A stretch of 64,000 nt of DNA from Symbiodinium natans (GCA_905221605.1 CAJNDS010002495.1:329056-393055); one strand, 5' to 3'. Shown: positions 23,382 to 35,432, numbered from the stretch's first letter. The notes: generated by a model not told the origin, from the sequence alone. Numbers and translations are program-made.

Positions 23382-24031
23382 AGACATCACGTGAGCCATG
23401 CATTCGGAGTGTTTTGGTTCAAGCTTCCTATTCAAGTAGATTTTCGATTCTGCACACTTGAAGTTTTGTGTTGTCTGGATGGTCTGTTAGGCCTCATTCA
23501 ATGCAAGCAGCAAGCCACCCCACTGACCCGTTCGACTTGCCGAGATTTGCCGAGCACCGTGTAGCCAAGATCCCGTTTTACACGTGCTGACTAGTACTTG
23601 GCCCAGAATGGCGGAGACGGCTTTTCTAGTCTTGGCCCCGGGCGTGCGCCACCGTTTTTTGTCTGTCATCTGTGACCTCCAGCAGACCCGTCGTCATATT
23701 GCCAATGCTCAAGACTGAAGACGAAGGCCGCGCTGCCGCTGAGGGAACCTGTAGTTCCACTGAGGCTGGGGGCTTGGCAAAGAGCTTCTGTGACACCGAG
23801 CAGTGACCCACATGCTGCTAGCAATGCCCCACCACACACTTGACCTGTTTGCTGCATCCGGGCTGTAAGCACTGCCTGGCTAGGGATCCAATTGAGCTCT
23901 ATGTAGCTTGAATATACTTCAGTAACTTCAGTGGATTTCTCTTAGAATAGAGCACCAGGTATTTCATGTTGACTGTAAAAGTCAGTGCAGGGAATGGCTT
24001 GCGTGTGTGGACCACTTCCGGCCATAGAGCC
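23382..24031. other. Unassigned stretch upstream of the TatD gene
   Basis: No gene or strong repeat recognised. It should contain the 5' flank or leader-acceptor region of the downstream gene. No relic of the dinoflagellate spliced leader was spotted. Confidence 0.4.
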
Positions 24032-27000
24032 ATGTTCATCGATTGCCACTGCCACCTGACGTCTGAGCAGTTTCAGGATGACTTGGAGGCAACAATCGTT
24101 GGCACATGTCGAATCTTTTGCTCAGACGCTTGATAGGGATACCTTGTGCTGCAGGAGGTCCTTGCAAGATCGCGAAGAGCTGGGGTCCAAGGTCCATCAG
24201 GGTCATGGTGCAATGTGGGTCGCCTTGCCACCCCAAGCTGTGACCTGAACTCTTAGGCTTCTTAGGTTTGTCTGAAGCGTCTTTGCAGCAGGCATTCTGA
24301 CATGCTCGACTTCGCCCTCGGATATGCTCCATGTGGTTCAACTACGGGAAGAACACCCTGATGATATCTATGCTTGCTTGGGCATCCACCCTTTGGATGA
24401 CAGCGGCTAGGCAGAACTCGGCAAGTTCGATTCTAGTGTTCTTCGATGCAGCAGCAGGGCTGTGGCTGTCACTTTGCAGCCCACAATTTCACAAGCTTCC
24501 TCTTTGTGTTTTCACCTCGTTTCATCTTGTTTCGCAGGTTGCGACATGCGGGCGTGGCAGACTGTGCGTGCTCTGGACAGAAAATATTCCAACCGGAGTG
24601 GTGCTTTTTTGCGTGTCTTGCATGTCTTTGCTATGGTTGCTGTGGTGTTATACTAATGCGAAGACGAATGCGAAATTCAAGAGCCTCCGGCTCATGCCGC
24701 CGCTCGCGGGCTGAGAAATAGGACACCAGCTCGCGATGTTGGTCACGCTCGCGGACAAACAAGAACGGCAGGGCGAATGCTCGCATGGCAGGGCAGTCAC
24801 GCGAGTCAAGCTGCAAGCGACAGAGAGGGGGCGAGGTGTTATGGGATATCCTAACATGGTCCGTCAAAGGGTTCGGAGGTTTTCAGGGCAGGGGACCCAC
24901 GAGAGTTCCCAGAAAGTCCCAAGGAATGCTCACCCAACGAGTTCGCGCGGCCCTCCTGCCCTATATCCCCCCCCCCGTTTTGGGGCTGGAACGGGGAAGA
25001 TGAGGTTCTCCCTTCGAAACCCATGCAACACGCCGCCACAGCGGATACAGTGTGGATACTCGGGACTGTAGGAGAGATGATCATTGCGGAGCATCGGAAG
25101 CATGGACTTGCAGCCCTTGGAGAGTGCCTGGGCATTTGAAACTCGGATTTTTGCCTCCCAAACCGCATCTCAGCATTAGCTCCTTCTCTGGAGGTTGCCG
25201 GGGCTTACAGTGGTGTGTGAATCCCATGAAGACTTGTTGGAGTTGTGTGGCCATGTGGAGCTTGTAGCCTCTTCTAGAACCAGCCCAAAGTTAAATGGTA
25301 CTTTTTTCGTCTGCAATTCAGTTTTTCTTAGTGTTGACACAAGATGTGCCAGGATTGGTTTGGACTTTTCGCGACCGCTTCTGAAGCAGAAAGCAGCAGC
25401 CAGAGGTGCGACGGAGGTGCGAGCGTGCCCGTGTTTGTCGCACCCGGGGAGCTCCATCTAGACCCGTGATAGATCGGTGGGATCCCCACGTACCTGCTTC
25501 CAGTTTTTCTGGTTCTGTTGTCCACGATTGTGTTTTTTTTGACTCCAGCTCCAGGCAATTACAGCACCTTGCCTAGGCATGCAATGCTCGCTTGCACTTC
25601 CGCAGGCTGATGTCCGCAACCGCCAACTCTCTCTTTTCGAGGCTTGCGAGTTGAGCTTGCAGCGTTTGAAAAGCAGCCTTTGCACAGCGATTTGTCGTTT
25701 GGAGGCTCAACTTGATTTGGCCAGGGAGCTTGACTTGCCTGTGAACGTTGCTTGGATGGACTAATGGCGTGTTTTTGCAGTAGCAGCGCTGCGCCATCTT
25801 GAGCCACGACAGGTGCACTCACGCAATGCGGAGAAGGAGGTCCTGAACATCCTCTCCGGTTGCAAAATTCAGGGGGCATCGTGCCTGCAAGAGTCCCATC
25901 CCCCAGTTTTCGACCCCCTGGCCTGAGTGTCGTACAGGTACTAGTCAAGGTACTGGTATCCATGGTAGCAATCGCTAAAGCTGGACTTTCGTGACAGGTC
26001 TTAGATCTTGGAGGCCTGGGTAGGCCAGGGGCATCTCGTAGACCGGCTCGCGTCATGTGGAGCACATCTCCGGCTCGCGCACCCATAGTCAACAAGGTTC
26101 AACAAGAGACGAACGCATGGTGTCTTCAAGCTCCGCAAGAGAACGAGAGAGAAAGAGTGTGTCTCAGCGGGGGGTTCCTCAAGTTTGCAGCAGAAGCAGA
26201 AGCAGAAGCAGAAGCAGAAGCAGAAGCAGAAGCAGAAGCAGAAGCAGAAGCAGAAGCAGAAGCAGAAGCAGAAGCAGAAGCAGAAGAAGAAGAAGAAGAA
26301 GAAGAAGAAGAAGAAGAAGAAGAAGAAGAAGAAGAAGAAGAAGAAGAAGAAGAAGAAGAAGAAGAAGAAGAAGAATAAGAAGAAGAAGAAGAAGAATAAG
26401 AATAGGAATAATAAGGAAGAGTAATAAGAAGAAGAAAAACCGGAGTCCCCCCTAGCCCGACTGCTTGGCCATGCAGAAGAATAATAACAATAAGACAGGG
26501 TGAAGGGGAGAACATGAGGGACCGTGTCGCGTTACTCCTAAGGAGCGCAGAAAGGAACACAAAACAAGAGAAGTGGATCGTCTTGGACTAAGGTGATGCA
26601 TGCTTACAAAGGGCCGGCGGCGTTGGCGCTCCAAGCTGCCAAGTCCGGGCGTTTGTGGTTTTCCTTTCCGCCCTCTCTTGTCTACAAGTGGGAGTACCAG
26701 GCTGGCAGAAGCGGGAGAAGTAAACGAAGTGTCCCATTCTCCTACTTGCTGGCACTAAAAGATGGGCTAAGAGTCCTACAGTGTTGTGCCGCTGTCTTCC
26801 TCGCGATTTGCTGGTGGCTGCTGATCTGGGAAAGGAAGCTGTGAAAGCCTTGCCCTTGGAGTGCCTTCTTTTGGAAACTGACAGCCCGAGCCTTGCTGCT
26901 GCGGGACCCAAGGCGCGGCGTGTTCTCAAGAAGTGTTCGACTCACATGTTCGCGTTCTTTTTTGTGTGGCGGGCGTGGGCAGGCGCGAAACGAACCAGGC

Positions 27001-27189
27001 TTCATTCGGGCAGCTGCGGAGAAGATGGCAGAGCTCAAGGGTGTAACGCTTCAGCAGGCAATGTGCTGATCCGTGCTGTTGACATGCCGAGTGACGCTGG
27101 TGCACCGGCAGGTGGCTGCAGCAACCACGCGCAATGCGGTGCATCTCTTCGGCAAAGCTTCGCCTGGTCTTCAGGAGCTGGCAAGCTGA
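24032..27189 (+). CDS. TatD-family metal-dependent nuclease (TATDN3-like)
   Basis: TatD enzymes are TIM-barrel DNases/phosphoesterases using metal bound by His and acidic residues. All expected motifs occur in order: FIDCHCHL (His6, His8), GILTCSTSPSDM, ACLGIHP, LAALGEIGLDFS (Glu90), LDLARELDLPVNVHSRN (His139), VMHAYKGP, LWFSFPPSLVY, LPLECLLLETDSPSL (Asp), RNEPGF and ATTRNAVHLFGKA. FSFPPS and the NEP motif resemble TATDN3 more than bacterial TatD. Exons: 24032-24097, 24155-24191, 24292-24405, 25072-25123, 25353-25416, 25606-25641, 25705-25746, 25813-about 25866, 26593-26700, 26835-26912, 26983-27057, 27112-27189. Codon phases agree at the resolved junctions. Five of ten resolved introns start GC (24406, 25642, 26701, 26913, 27058). 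Only the intron after 25813 has an undetermined donor. The start ATG is the natural TatD N-terminus; the stop is TGA at 27187. Confidence 0.88.
26187..26440 (+). repeat. Compound microsatellite (GCAGAA)n-(GAA)n
   Basis: About 16 hexamers AGCAGA pass into roughly 30 GAA trimers, then into interrupted AAG/AAT units. It lies inside the intron of the TatD gene between the exons ending near 25866 and starting at 26593. The long Glu, Lys, Arg/Ser and Ser frames seen in it are artefacts. Confidence 0.97.
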
Positions 27190-27209
27190 CTCCTGCTTGA
27201 AAGAATCGC

Positions 27210-27625
27210 ATGAATCGCACGGTCTCTTCGCCGGAGGCATGCTGCATGACGGCGCCGCCCAGCAATCCGACGGGGAAAACCTCACGATGGCGCAGGGATG
27301 TCAAGGAAAAGTACAGGGCTCGCTCAAAGATGATGTGGTTGCGGTTTGGAAGAAGGGTGTTACTGTTTCAGCCGAAGTCAGATTCATGCGTACAGGCAGG
27401 GGGAGCGCAGACAAGACTTTCAGAATTCATCAGAATTTCATGAGCAGGACAACGAGGGCAATGTGCCGACATCAGATGCTCCTCCTGCACAGACTTTTGC
27501 TCCCCAGGAGTCTGAGCTGCAGCCTTATGGCATCCGTTCTCATCTAGAATCTCTGGACATGTTTCATATGTGTTCTGAACAAAAAGAGACAATACTCAAA
27601 GATCCAGTATTAGTATACAACCTAT
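27210..27625 (+). CDS. Hypothetical small protein just after the TatD gene
   Basis: An ATG at 27210, only 20 bp beyond the TatD stop, opens MNRTVSSPEACCMTAPPSNP and a basic stretch containing SRWRRDVKEKYRARSKMMW. A second frame from about 27400 contains GERRQDFQNSSEFHEQDNEG and then a Pro/Gln-rich tail ending SHLESLDM. They look like two exons of one small hydrophilic protein, but I could not find a convincing intron between them. It could equally be transcribed 3' sequence of the TatD gene. No family recognised. Confidence 0.3.
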
Positions 27626-28080
27626 GAATATAAGCATCTTGCAATGTTAGTTGATAAAGTAGATGATACATACAATGCTCTAAGTTTCAGGAAAGGGATG
27701 TAACGTAACCGTAACATAACCATAATCAAAAATGAAATGAAACAACTTCAAACGTAAATACGAATAACCATTATCAGATTAAAGATGATACTATTCGAGA
27801 TGAAGCAACAATTTCAAAAAAGGTTGGTTGCGATCCCAGTGATAGTTGTATTGCACATACATGTCATCATGTTCAAATGTTAGAGTCTACTAGTGATTTG
27901 CGAAGTCTTAGCGTAGATAGACTACATACAGTTTCATTGCTTTCAATTTGCAATCTCCAAAGACACAGATCAGGACCGCTCAAGTCAGCGCTGGACGCGC
28001 AGAAGTCGAGGTGCTGAGACACACACAATGGATCCGACTCTTTGCTCCTCTGCTTTCGGATCCGCGCGTTGTTCTTGATT
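27626..28080. other. AT-rich gap
   Basis: Clearly more AT-rich than its neighbours, with many TAACGTAACCGTAAC-like words near 27704-27721. No gene seen. Confidence 0.5.
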
Positions 28081-28134
28081 TACGATGTGTGGTCCGGGTG
28101 AGCACCACGAGGATGTCCAGGAAACACCTCGGTG

Positions 28135-29220
28135 TCAGCCACATTTGCAATGCTGTGGGCCATTCCAGAAGACTTCGACATCGTCGTGGAAAGCAGAACC
28201 AATACCACATCCACAGCGAGGGCAGACATCGTAAGGGAGGTGTTCCTTGCGGATATGAACCTGCTGCACAATGGTGTTTTCCTGGTCAGATACCGACTTG
28301 ATTACCTCAGGCAAGCGACCAGTCTCAGCTTCGAACATGTTTCGTTGTCGTCGAAAGCGGCCAACTGAGCCATCTTGAGCTGGTGCTGCCTCAGCGGTTT
28401 GAAGCTTGCCGAGCTCCCGGTGGGCAAGCTTTCCTTTTCCTGGTGCCTCTTCCAGGCTGTGATGCCCTCCATTTCACTGGATCCATCATGCGCGATCGCC
28501 TTGAAGATGAAGGCACAACCTGCTTGGCCGAATCGGCCGGAAGCCGTGCTCAGAACACCGCACTTGTGAGGGCCAGCTTCACGTATGCATCCAAGACAGG
28601 TTCCACACTTGAGGATGAGGGGCACGCAGGTATGGCACCGACATTTAAGCCACTTGAGGCGGCCAGCAGCTTTGGAGATTTCGTCTTCGCCACGCCGAAG
28701 TGACTCTTCGATCTTCACCAGCACCAAATCTTTCGCAGCCACCAGCTTCGCACTGAAGAAGCGAAGTTGCCGAACGCGGGATGGAAGCAGCTGAATAGCG
28801 ATGCGCTCCTATCCATGGCAGCAGCACTGAGATGCACCGGGGTGAAAAAATGCAGTTTCTGTCCGTGATTCGGGCACAAGGACCAGCAAGCGCCACTAAC
28901 TTTTTTTGACCGGGCCAAGCAAGAGGTACTTAGAGGCATTTCAAAGCACAACAGCTTTGCCAAGGCATCTCGCTGAGCCTCGGCGAGTTCAGTCCGTCCG
29001 CTTCTGAGATGAAGCGAAAGAGAAGATCAGAGAAGCAAGGGCCCTCAGGACCTTTTTTGCGAAGAGACATGCCATGGTGAACGGATGTGAAAGGCATGAA
29101 AGTGTCACCTTCAGAGACACCTGTTTTCCCTTCACTGGACAAGCGCGAGCTCAGTGTCGTTGCTTGGACAATGACATTGTCAAGCCATATCGTCGATCTT
29201 TCCAGGCTGTTGAGCTTCAT
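28135..29220 (-). CDS. Cys-rich protein, possible zinc-binding, minus strand
   Basis: Minus-strand pieces read in order: 29190-28985 contains KGPEGPCFSDLLFRF; 28890-28760 contains CPNHGQKLHFFTPVHLSAAA; 28742-28320 is a 146-codon frame. That frame holds KIEESLRRGEDEISKAAGRL, a Cys-rich stretch CRCHTCVPLILKCGTCLGC followed by HKC, and a Lys/Glu-rich tail. The next piece, 28290-28140, reads HIRKEHLPYDVCPRCGCGIG and ends GPQHCKCG. Paired cysteines (CxC, CxxC) and CPRCG suggest zinc binding, as in zinc ribbons or treble clefs. The opposite strand is also open across much of this region, notably at 28132-28368, so strand assignment is uncertain. Confidence 0.4.
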
Positions 29221-30640
29221 AAGCTATATTCTACGTGCTACTGTATACTTTCCAAGCTTCACAAGCAACAGTTTCCGGAATTCGGAAGCTATGTTTTCCG
29301 AAGCGTGCTTAACGAGGCAGGCACAGGACGACCTCAAGGGTGTGCTGCGGTGACCGCCCTGACGCTCGCGGTAGCGCAGAAGGCCCCAAGCAGCGGTCTC
29401 TTCAGGGGCTCTGAGGGTCCGAGGGCTTCCTCAGCATCCTCAGCATCCTTGAGAGGTGAAAGGGCGCGGACGATGTGTTCTCAGAGCTGCCCCTAGGCAG
29501 ACTGCCCAGTGTAAGTTCAGCCAGGCACTAGTAGATCGCTGTGTTGCATGCATGCAGGATTCTGTTGCGAATCGCAGGAATGTGCTGCTCTGCAGCATAG
29601 TTCTCGGCTTCATCCAACCCACCCTCCCTGCGGACGTTTTTCCTGTGACAGGGACGAATATCGCCAGTCTTTGGAGGGTTCCTGTGCTGCCCAAAAGGAG
29701 GTCGCCCGGCCCGCAGGTTGGGAAAAGTCCAGGCGTTCTGTGCCCCCTCCGAACCACAACTGACACATCAACAACAGGCCTCATGAACAAGTTGTTCTGA
29801 AACAATGAAGCTTCCATGCGCGCGCAAGTGCAGGTTCACAGCGCGGCCACTATCATGCAGACGCAAATCCTGTGTGATGTGACCACTGGCAAGCAGCCTT
29901 TTGAATGAACTGTGCGTCTTCCACCGCGAGGTTTGCGCCTGAGCCACCGCGGAAGGAAGCCATGGGATGAGCTGCCAGCTGCCCAGTTTGTCTTTGGGAA
30001 CGTTTTGCGGTAGTTGCAGGAGGACGACATTATCGTGTCGGGTGCACCGTCGAAACTGGCGAAGAGGAAGGTCCCCCGCTGGGAGCACACCTCAGCAATA
30101 GAACATCGACTTAGCACTCGACTTGGTATGTGACAGCTGCTAGAACGCTTAGCATCTCGAGTTCTACCTCAGGCGCCTGATGGAGGTTCCGATCCACTGG
30201 TGGCAGACAGAGGCCTGGACCTCCAAGTATCCGAAGTATCCGAAGTATCCGAAGTATCCGCTTCTTAACTCGGGTTCTGGCCCAATAACTCAATTAGCCC
30301 ACAAGTGGCCCAGCGTTACAGCGGGCGCGTGTCCGCCTTGGCCGGGATACTTCTCAAGCCCTCCTAGAGTGCCGAAAAGTGCAACACACCAGAGGGCACC
30401 AAGAGAATCCGTAAGGCGCTTTCACAGCTGTTTGGAACCGGGGCTTTCCAAGGGTCCAACCGCTCAAGCCGAAAAAGGCTCCGAATCTGTGAGACCTCCT
30501 GCTCCGCCTTCCGCAAACTTTCAGATGCAGAATGGCTTCCAGACGCGTCCAAGAGATTTTGTGCGTTTTTTGCTTCCCCTCTCCTAGAATCTTGAAACGT
30601 TTGGAGCTGTATTCTCTAAATCGACTTGTCGGCTGATCGG
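29221..30640. other. Unassigned region, open frames on both strands
   Basis: Frames at 29456-29800 (+) and 29768-30088 (-) have protein-like composition but no motif. A 9-bp array of AAGTATCCG (about four copies) lies at 30223-30260. No RNA gene noticed. Confidence 0.35.
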
Positions 30641-31079
30641 CTTGGCGGGTATGCGTTCAAGCTGCCAGGCAGGGGCGGCGAGCTGGATCTCATCTCAGAG
30701 GAGCGGACTGGTGTGCTATACACTTGGACTAGTTGAAAAAACTTCGGCTTTGTGTCTGCTTTGGGCTGGGAGCACTCAGCACATCGATGCTTGTACGCCA
30801 GGAGGTATATCCAGGCAATGGCCGGTAAGAGCCCCGGCTGCCTTGCAAACTTTGCATGGACCCAACCTGGAAGTGGCCGAGCCAAGACGGGAAATGTGAC
30901 GGGAAGGTTGCCTTCAGTCTTCAGCCCATTGTGACCCCTTGTGTGGACGCTGCGCGTTGAGTGCAGCAAGGTGCTATCGCGTGGTGTATGACTTGGGCAT
31001 AGGCAACAGTGTGGCATGTTACGGAGTGTTCTGTGGTGTTGCCGTAGTGCATGTAGAGGTGTGGGGTTGTGAGTTGGCC

Positions 31080-31560
31080 TGGCAGCCAGGCATTCGAAAA
31101 GAACCCAATATCGGAGCAAAGCGTACCGGTGAAGATCTCCTGGCTGGCGAATGCTTCGAGATCAAGCAAGAGGCTGTTTGGGGGATTCTTATGGCATGCC
31201 AGGTCTGCGGGCTCATGGTGATATTTGAGGCAGTGAGTACAGTGGTAAACCTTCCCTATCCATCCCTAGTTTTAAGGCCGGGGTGTCAGTACAACCCCTG
31301 AATATCTACGTGCAGGCTCTGAGGCTGACTGGAAGAGTGTATGAACTAACCATCATGACAAAGGGTGACAACGACTGCCTTGGAGTTGTCCAGACTCAGA
31401 GATGCGACTGCCGCCGCTGCTGCAAGATACGCCGTGCTGGACGGCGGTACTTTGAGCTGATCGATGGGAGGGGCTGGGTCTTCGACTGGTGTGGCCGTCC
31501 TGCTTCAGCTACTACATACTACAACATGCTACGCTACGGGCAGAGAGTCGCAGGCTCATA
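31080..31560 (+). CDS. Gene fragment with SH3-like GRGWVFD module
   Basis: One piece at 31087-31180 reads IRKEPNIGAKRTGEDLLAGE and then CFEIKQE. A second, after an unresolved intron, reads RRYFELIDGRGWVFDW at about 31442-31490. The order (R-x-x-P...K/R-TGE-x-L-x-x-G-x-x-FE-hydrophobic, then hydrophobic-x-L-x-D-GRGWVF) is that of a bacterial-SH3-like beta barrel which, as I recall, is common in dinoflagellate proteins. The same module recurs at 35.86-36.15 kb. Role unknown; SH3-like modules generally bind peptides or cell-wall polymers. Confidence 0.45.
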
Positions 31561-32240
31561 GACGCAGCTCTTTGAAACGCGACAGGACCGAAGTGGATGG
31601 TGAGCGAGTCGAGCTTTTGGAGCTGCCTTGCTGCTGTTTGGGGGGGGGGGGGGGGGCAGGGGCTGCTGTTGGGCTCAGTGAGTTCATCTCCAAAGATCAG
31701 CCCTCGGCTCTGGTTTTCTCGCCAAGGCTCGCCGCCCAGCTCTACACCGATTCTCGGCGGACATACGTCGTCACTGTAGGCTTCGTCGACGTCCTTCCAT
31801 GTGACAACTTTGCACCGCAAAGATCTACCATGAACTACCTTAATGCGACTGCTTCGGCCCTGGACACAGGGCTGTTGAGTTGTCGCAGCTTTTTTAAAGG
31901 TTAAACCGCGCTGGAGTACGCACTGCGATTGGGGCTTTTCCTGCCGAACATACCTTGGGTGATAGCCTTTGGTGATGCCATTTGGTGATAAGATTCAGTG
32001 ATGATTTTCCGTAGAACCAGTCGGTGACGACGATCGCAGATGGTCTTATCAATATATGTCATCTGGCTTGGTTGTCATATACAATGTTTTGTAGCAGAAA
32101 GCCTTGTCTTGCTAATGCATTCTGCGTTTTGTACTGCATGTGTTCGTGATTGTTCTCTCTTTGGCAAAACACTGAAAGCAAGAGCTTGAAAAAAACAACC
32201 TTTGTAGTTAATTGTTCTGGCTTCTGGGGTTCGTCAGCCC
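31560..32240. other. Gap with poly-G tract
   Basis: A run of 17 G at 31640-31656 is flanked on both sides by GCTGCTGTT. A frame around 31690-31900 could be an exon of the preceding gene. The last 300 bp are AT-rich and empty. Confidence 0.5.
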
Positions 32241-32244
32241 TCTG

Positions 32245-33175
32245 TCCAGACAACAAACTCTGGATTTAATTGTTTTGTAAGGGTGTAGGAAGGAGACCAA
32301 AACCTCTAGAGTTAACTGTCGGTCTTGTTCCGAGCCCTATCCGAACAATTAACTCTGGATTTGATTGTTTCCTTGGGGTCCTTAGAGGGGGAATGGGCTT
32401 TGAGCCCGAAACTTGCCAAATCCATGATTTCCAACCCCCCCCCCCCCCCCTTCTCAGCTCCAGAAGGGGGTGTTGGGAATGGGTGCTTTTAGACAAAATC
32501 TCACCCAACCCATGGTGGTCGGTGGTTGGGAATGGGAGTTCTAGCTCAATCCCCTCTAGCTCAATCCCCTCTCGGGCTCCAAAAAAGGGTGGCTGGGAAT
32601 GTTTAAGCCCGATGCTCGCCATATCCATGATTTCCAACCGTTTTCGGGCTCCAAAACGGGTAGTTGGGAACGGAGTTTTCGCCCGAAACTTGCCAAATCC
32701 ATGAACGGCTCATTGTTTTCCGAAGCACCGAACACAATTAAATCTGCATGAAATTGTTTTGAAGACCCGAGATTTCTATTCGAACTCTTTGTTGACGACC
32801 GGAGATGTGGAACTGAAACGAAGTACCGATAGCTTGTTACTTTACGAAGCGAGGTACCGATGGCTTATATAATCTTTTCCCGAGCGCCGAAAAACAATTG
32901 AATTTGGAGTTAACTTTTTTGACGACTGGAGATGTGGAACCGAAACGAAGTACCGACAGCTTGCTACTTTCCAGAGCACCGACAAAACAGTTAAATCCGG
33001 AGTTAATTGTTTTCGAAGATCTAAGGCAGACAAACAATTAAATCTAGATTTCTATTTGCTTCAGCAAACCAAGCATGTGCCTGCAAGAATTAACTCTGGA
33101 TTTACTGTTTCTCGGGTCCTGGGTTTCGGACCCTGCTCCTGGCGGACAATTATCTCCGGATTTAATTCTTTTAAA
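32245..33175. repeat. Field of imperfect palindromes, ACAATTAAATCCGGATTTAA type
   Basis: Variants of a palindrome (ACAATTAA, ATCCGGAT-like centre, TTAATTGT) occur near 32250, 32343, 32735, 32893, 32985, 33034, 33089 and 33147. They are separated by unrelated or partly repeated spacers. Two spacer types also recur: CGAAACTTGCCAAATCCATG near 32409 and 32684 (diverged copy near 32608), and GGAGATGTGGAAC followed by GAAACGAAGTACCGA near 32800 and 32930. A C-run lies at 32435-32450. No coding frame is convincing. Confidence 0.75.
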
Positions 33176-33179
33176 CTCT

Positions 33180-35420
33180 TGTTCTCAATCGGTGCAACAA
33201 TGGCTTGCCTCATCGGGCCTGCCTGACCAGCTGGAATCCGTCAGCTCGTCACTCGACGGTAGATCCAAGACGTGCCAAAGACCAAAGCCCGACAGCCATA
33301 CCTGAGGTAGCTTTCCCCGATGGAGTGAATGGCATTGCCTGGAGCAGCTCAGCATGCGAAGTAGTTTGTTTTTTCCCACCGTTGGCGAATTCTTGCTTGT
33401 CGGGCGCTAGGGTTGTCCAAAGTGCTGTCGGAATGCATTCAGTATGTCAGAGACGGCCCGATTGATGTGCGTGGCATCGCAAGACAGGACGCTCATTGTA
33501 GCGCCTTTCTCTGAGGCTCCGATGCGACAATGCGATTTTCCACAGTCAATGGCTTCACGAATGAGGCCTGCGCTGGCCAGCACCTTGCAAGGCAGTAATG
33601 CCCAGCTGTGGCTTGGCTTGGAGTGGCTTGGGTGTCCGCCAGGTAGAAGCAACAAATCTTGCACAGGCGGGGGGTCCTGAGCGATTGTACTTCATGCGCG
33701 ATGCATCGAAGTTCGGGAGGCAGGAATTCGTACCGGCGATGTTCTGGTCATGATTGACCAGGATGGCGGGCCTGGGTGCAGACGTCTGCTTTCTGCTTCG
33801 CTTGATGCACTTTATTGTCTTTGTTTAGTTCAATCCGCCACTGTTGTGTTGACCAATGCTGCTTGGGGGGGCTGCTGGCAGTCTGGTGATACCTGCTGCA
33901 GTACGCAAGAAAACGAAGCAGAGACTCTATAAAATGGAGGAAAACAGCTGACTTTGAGTCTTGAAAGGAGACAACGGCCCGCGACATCAAATCTGGTCAG
34001 CTTAGCAACAGGGGCGGGCGTGGACGTGCGGGGGTTCGTCCCCCATGCCCCATGAAAGAAAGAAAACAAGAAGGAAAGAAGGAAAGAAAGAAAGCAAGAA
34101 GGAAAGAAAGAAAGCAAGAAAGAAAAGGAAGGAAAAAGAAATAAAGAAACAAAGAGAGGCATAGAGAGAGAGAGAGAGAGGGAGATCTGGAGAAGGCGAA
34201 CTGAGACAGACCCCGCTGAAGGTTCAGGTTTTACTTTTGCAAAGACTTGGGGCAACTTCTGAGAGGCGTTCGCACGTCACCCAAACCCACAACGGGAGGC
34301 TTTCACTCGGACCGAAGCGGGGGGCATCCTCGCTGGTTAGAAGTAGAAGAGATCGAGAGATCCACTGTAACACAGTCTCCGTTGGCTCCAGGGTTTCGGG
34401 TACTCCATGGGATCCTGCAACGCATGGCTTGGGGCGGCCTCTTGCAATGGGGGGAGGTTGGGTGCGCAGAAGGAAAGATGCCCCTGTAGAAAGGGCAGGG
34501 TTTCACTCCCGAACCCCTACCAAGACAAGGGGGAGAGAGCTGGGGCCTTGACAGGGGGAGCTGACCTGAATCCTTCCCTGCGCTGCGCTTGCGAGGCTTG
34601 TTTCGTAGGGCTGTAAGGTACCCCCCTGTTCAGGAACTCAAAGTTGCTTGAGCATGGTGGGGGGGCCCCAAAACAGGTTTTTTCCTGAGCCGAGGGAACT
34701 GAAAGTGCTGTGTCTCTGTAGAAAGTTCCAGCAACGAAGTCAAAACCTCACATGAAAGTAAGAAGCTCCAAGATGTTTCTGCCCAGTTTCGGCTTCGCAG
34801 TGCAGATCCCGTCCTGTTCTGGTTGCCTCAACCTGTCGGTGCTGTGCAATTCAGTTCTGGGCCACGACGGGCCCCCCAGTTTGTGATCCCTCCATGAAGA
34901 CTTCCCTGTGCACCAAAGGGATGTACTGCTACACAGCTAACAGTCGAGCAACAAATCTACTGGAGAAGGCTATGACAGCTCTGACGACGAAGCTTCCATC
35001 CGCCTTGATCCGACAAGCTGCCAGTGACCACTCCGAGAGTTTCTATCGCTCAAAGTCGGGAAGGCAGATGCGGAAGGACCAGCGATGGATGAAGAAGCTA
35101 GGGCGCTGATAGCCAGAACGGCTGCGCATGGGGGGTGGCCTGGACGCGGTTCCAGGAGGTATCCTCCGGCTGCGAGGTCTCGGCAAACAAGGAGTTTCGA
35201 AAAAGGATGAGTGCTTGCCACTTTGTTTCCCCGTCCCCGGCTAGGATTCCTCCGAGTCTTCAGGCGAAGTAGGGGACGGAAGTGGGAGCGAGTAACAGCT
35301 AGTGGCAGCTAGTGGATGAAGAAGGTAGCGTGGGGCCCCCCAGAAATGAAGCGGTCAAGAGGCAGCAAGATCGAAAGGCATGTGCTCATTGGAGACGTTT
35401 CGTGCTAGGAGCTGCTAGGC
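33180..35420. other. Unassigned region; A/G low-complexity tract
   Basis: 34048-34187 is a purine tract built from GAAA and GGAAA words and ending in a GA run. A possible plus-strand exon at 35050-35150 contains GKADAEGPAMDEEARALIAR. Otherwise nothing recognised. Confidence 0.45.
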
Positions 35421-35432
35421 AGTGCAGGCAAA

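Noticed and set aside
26055-26560. Poly-Glu, poly-Lys, poly-Arg/Ser and poly-Ser frames
   Set aside because: All are translations of one compound microsatellite in different frames, lying in a TatD intron.
32245-33175. CRISPR-like array
   Set aside because: Repeats are imperfect palindromes at irregular spacing in a eukaryotic genome, with no cas genes; spacers themselves repeat.
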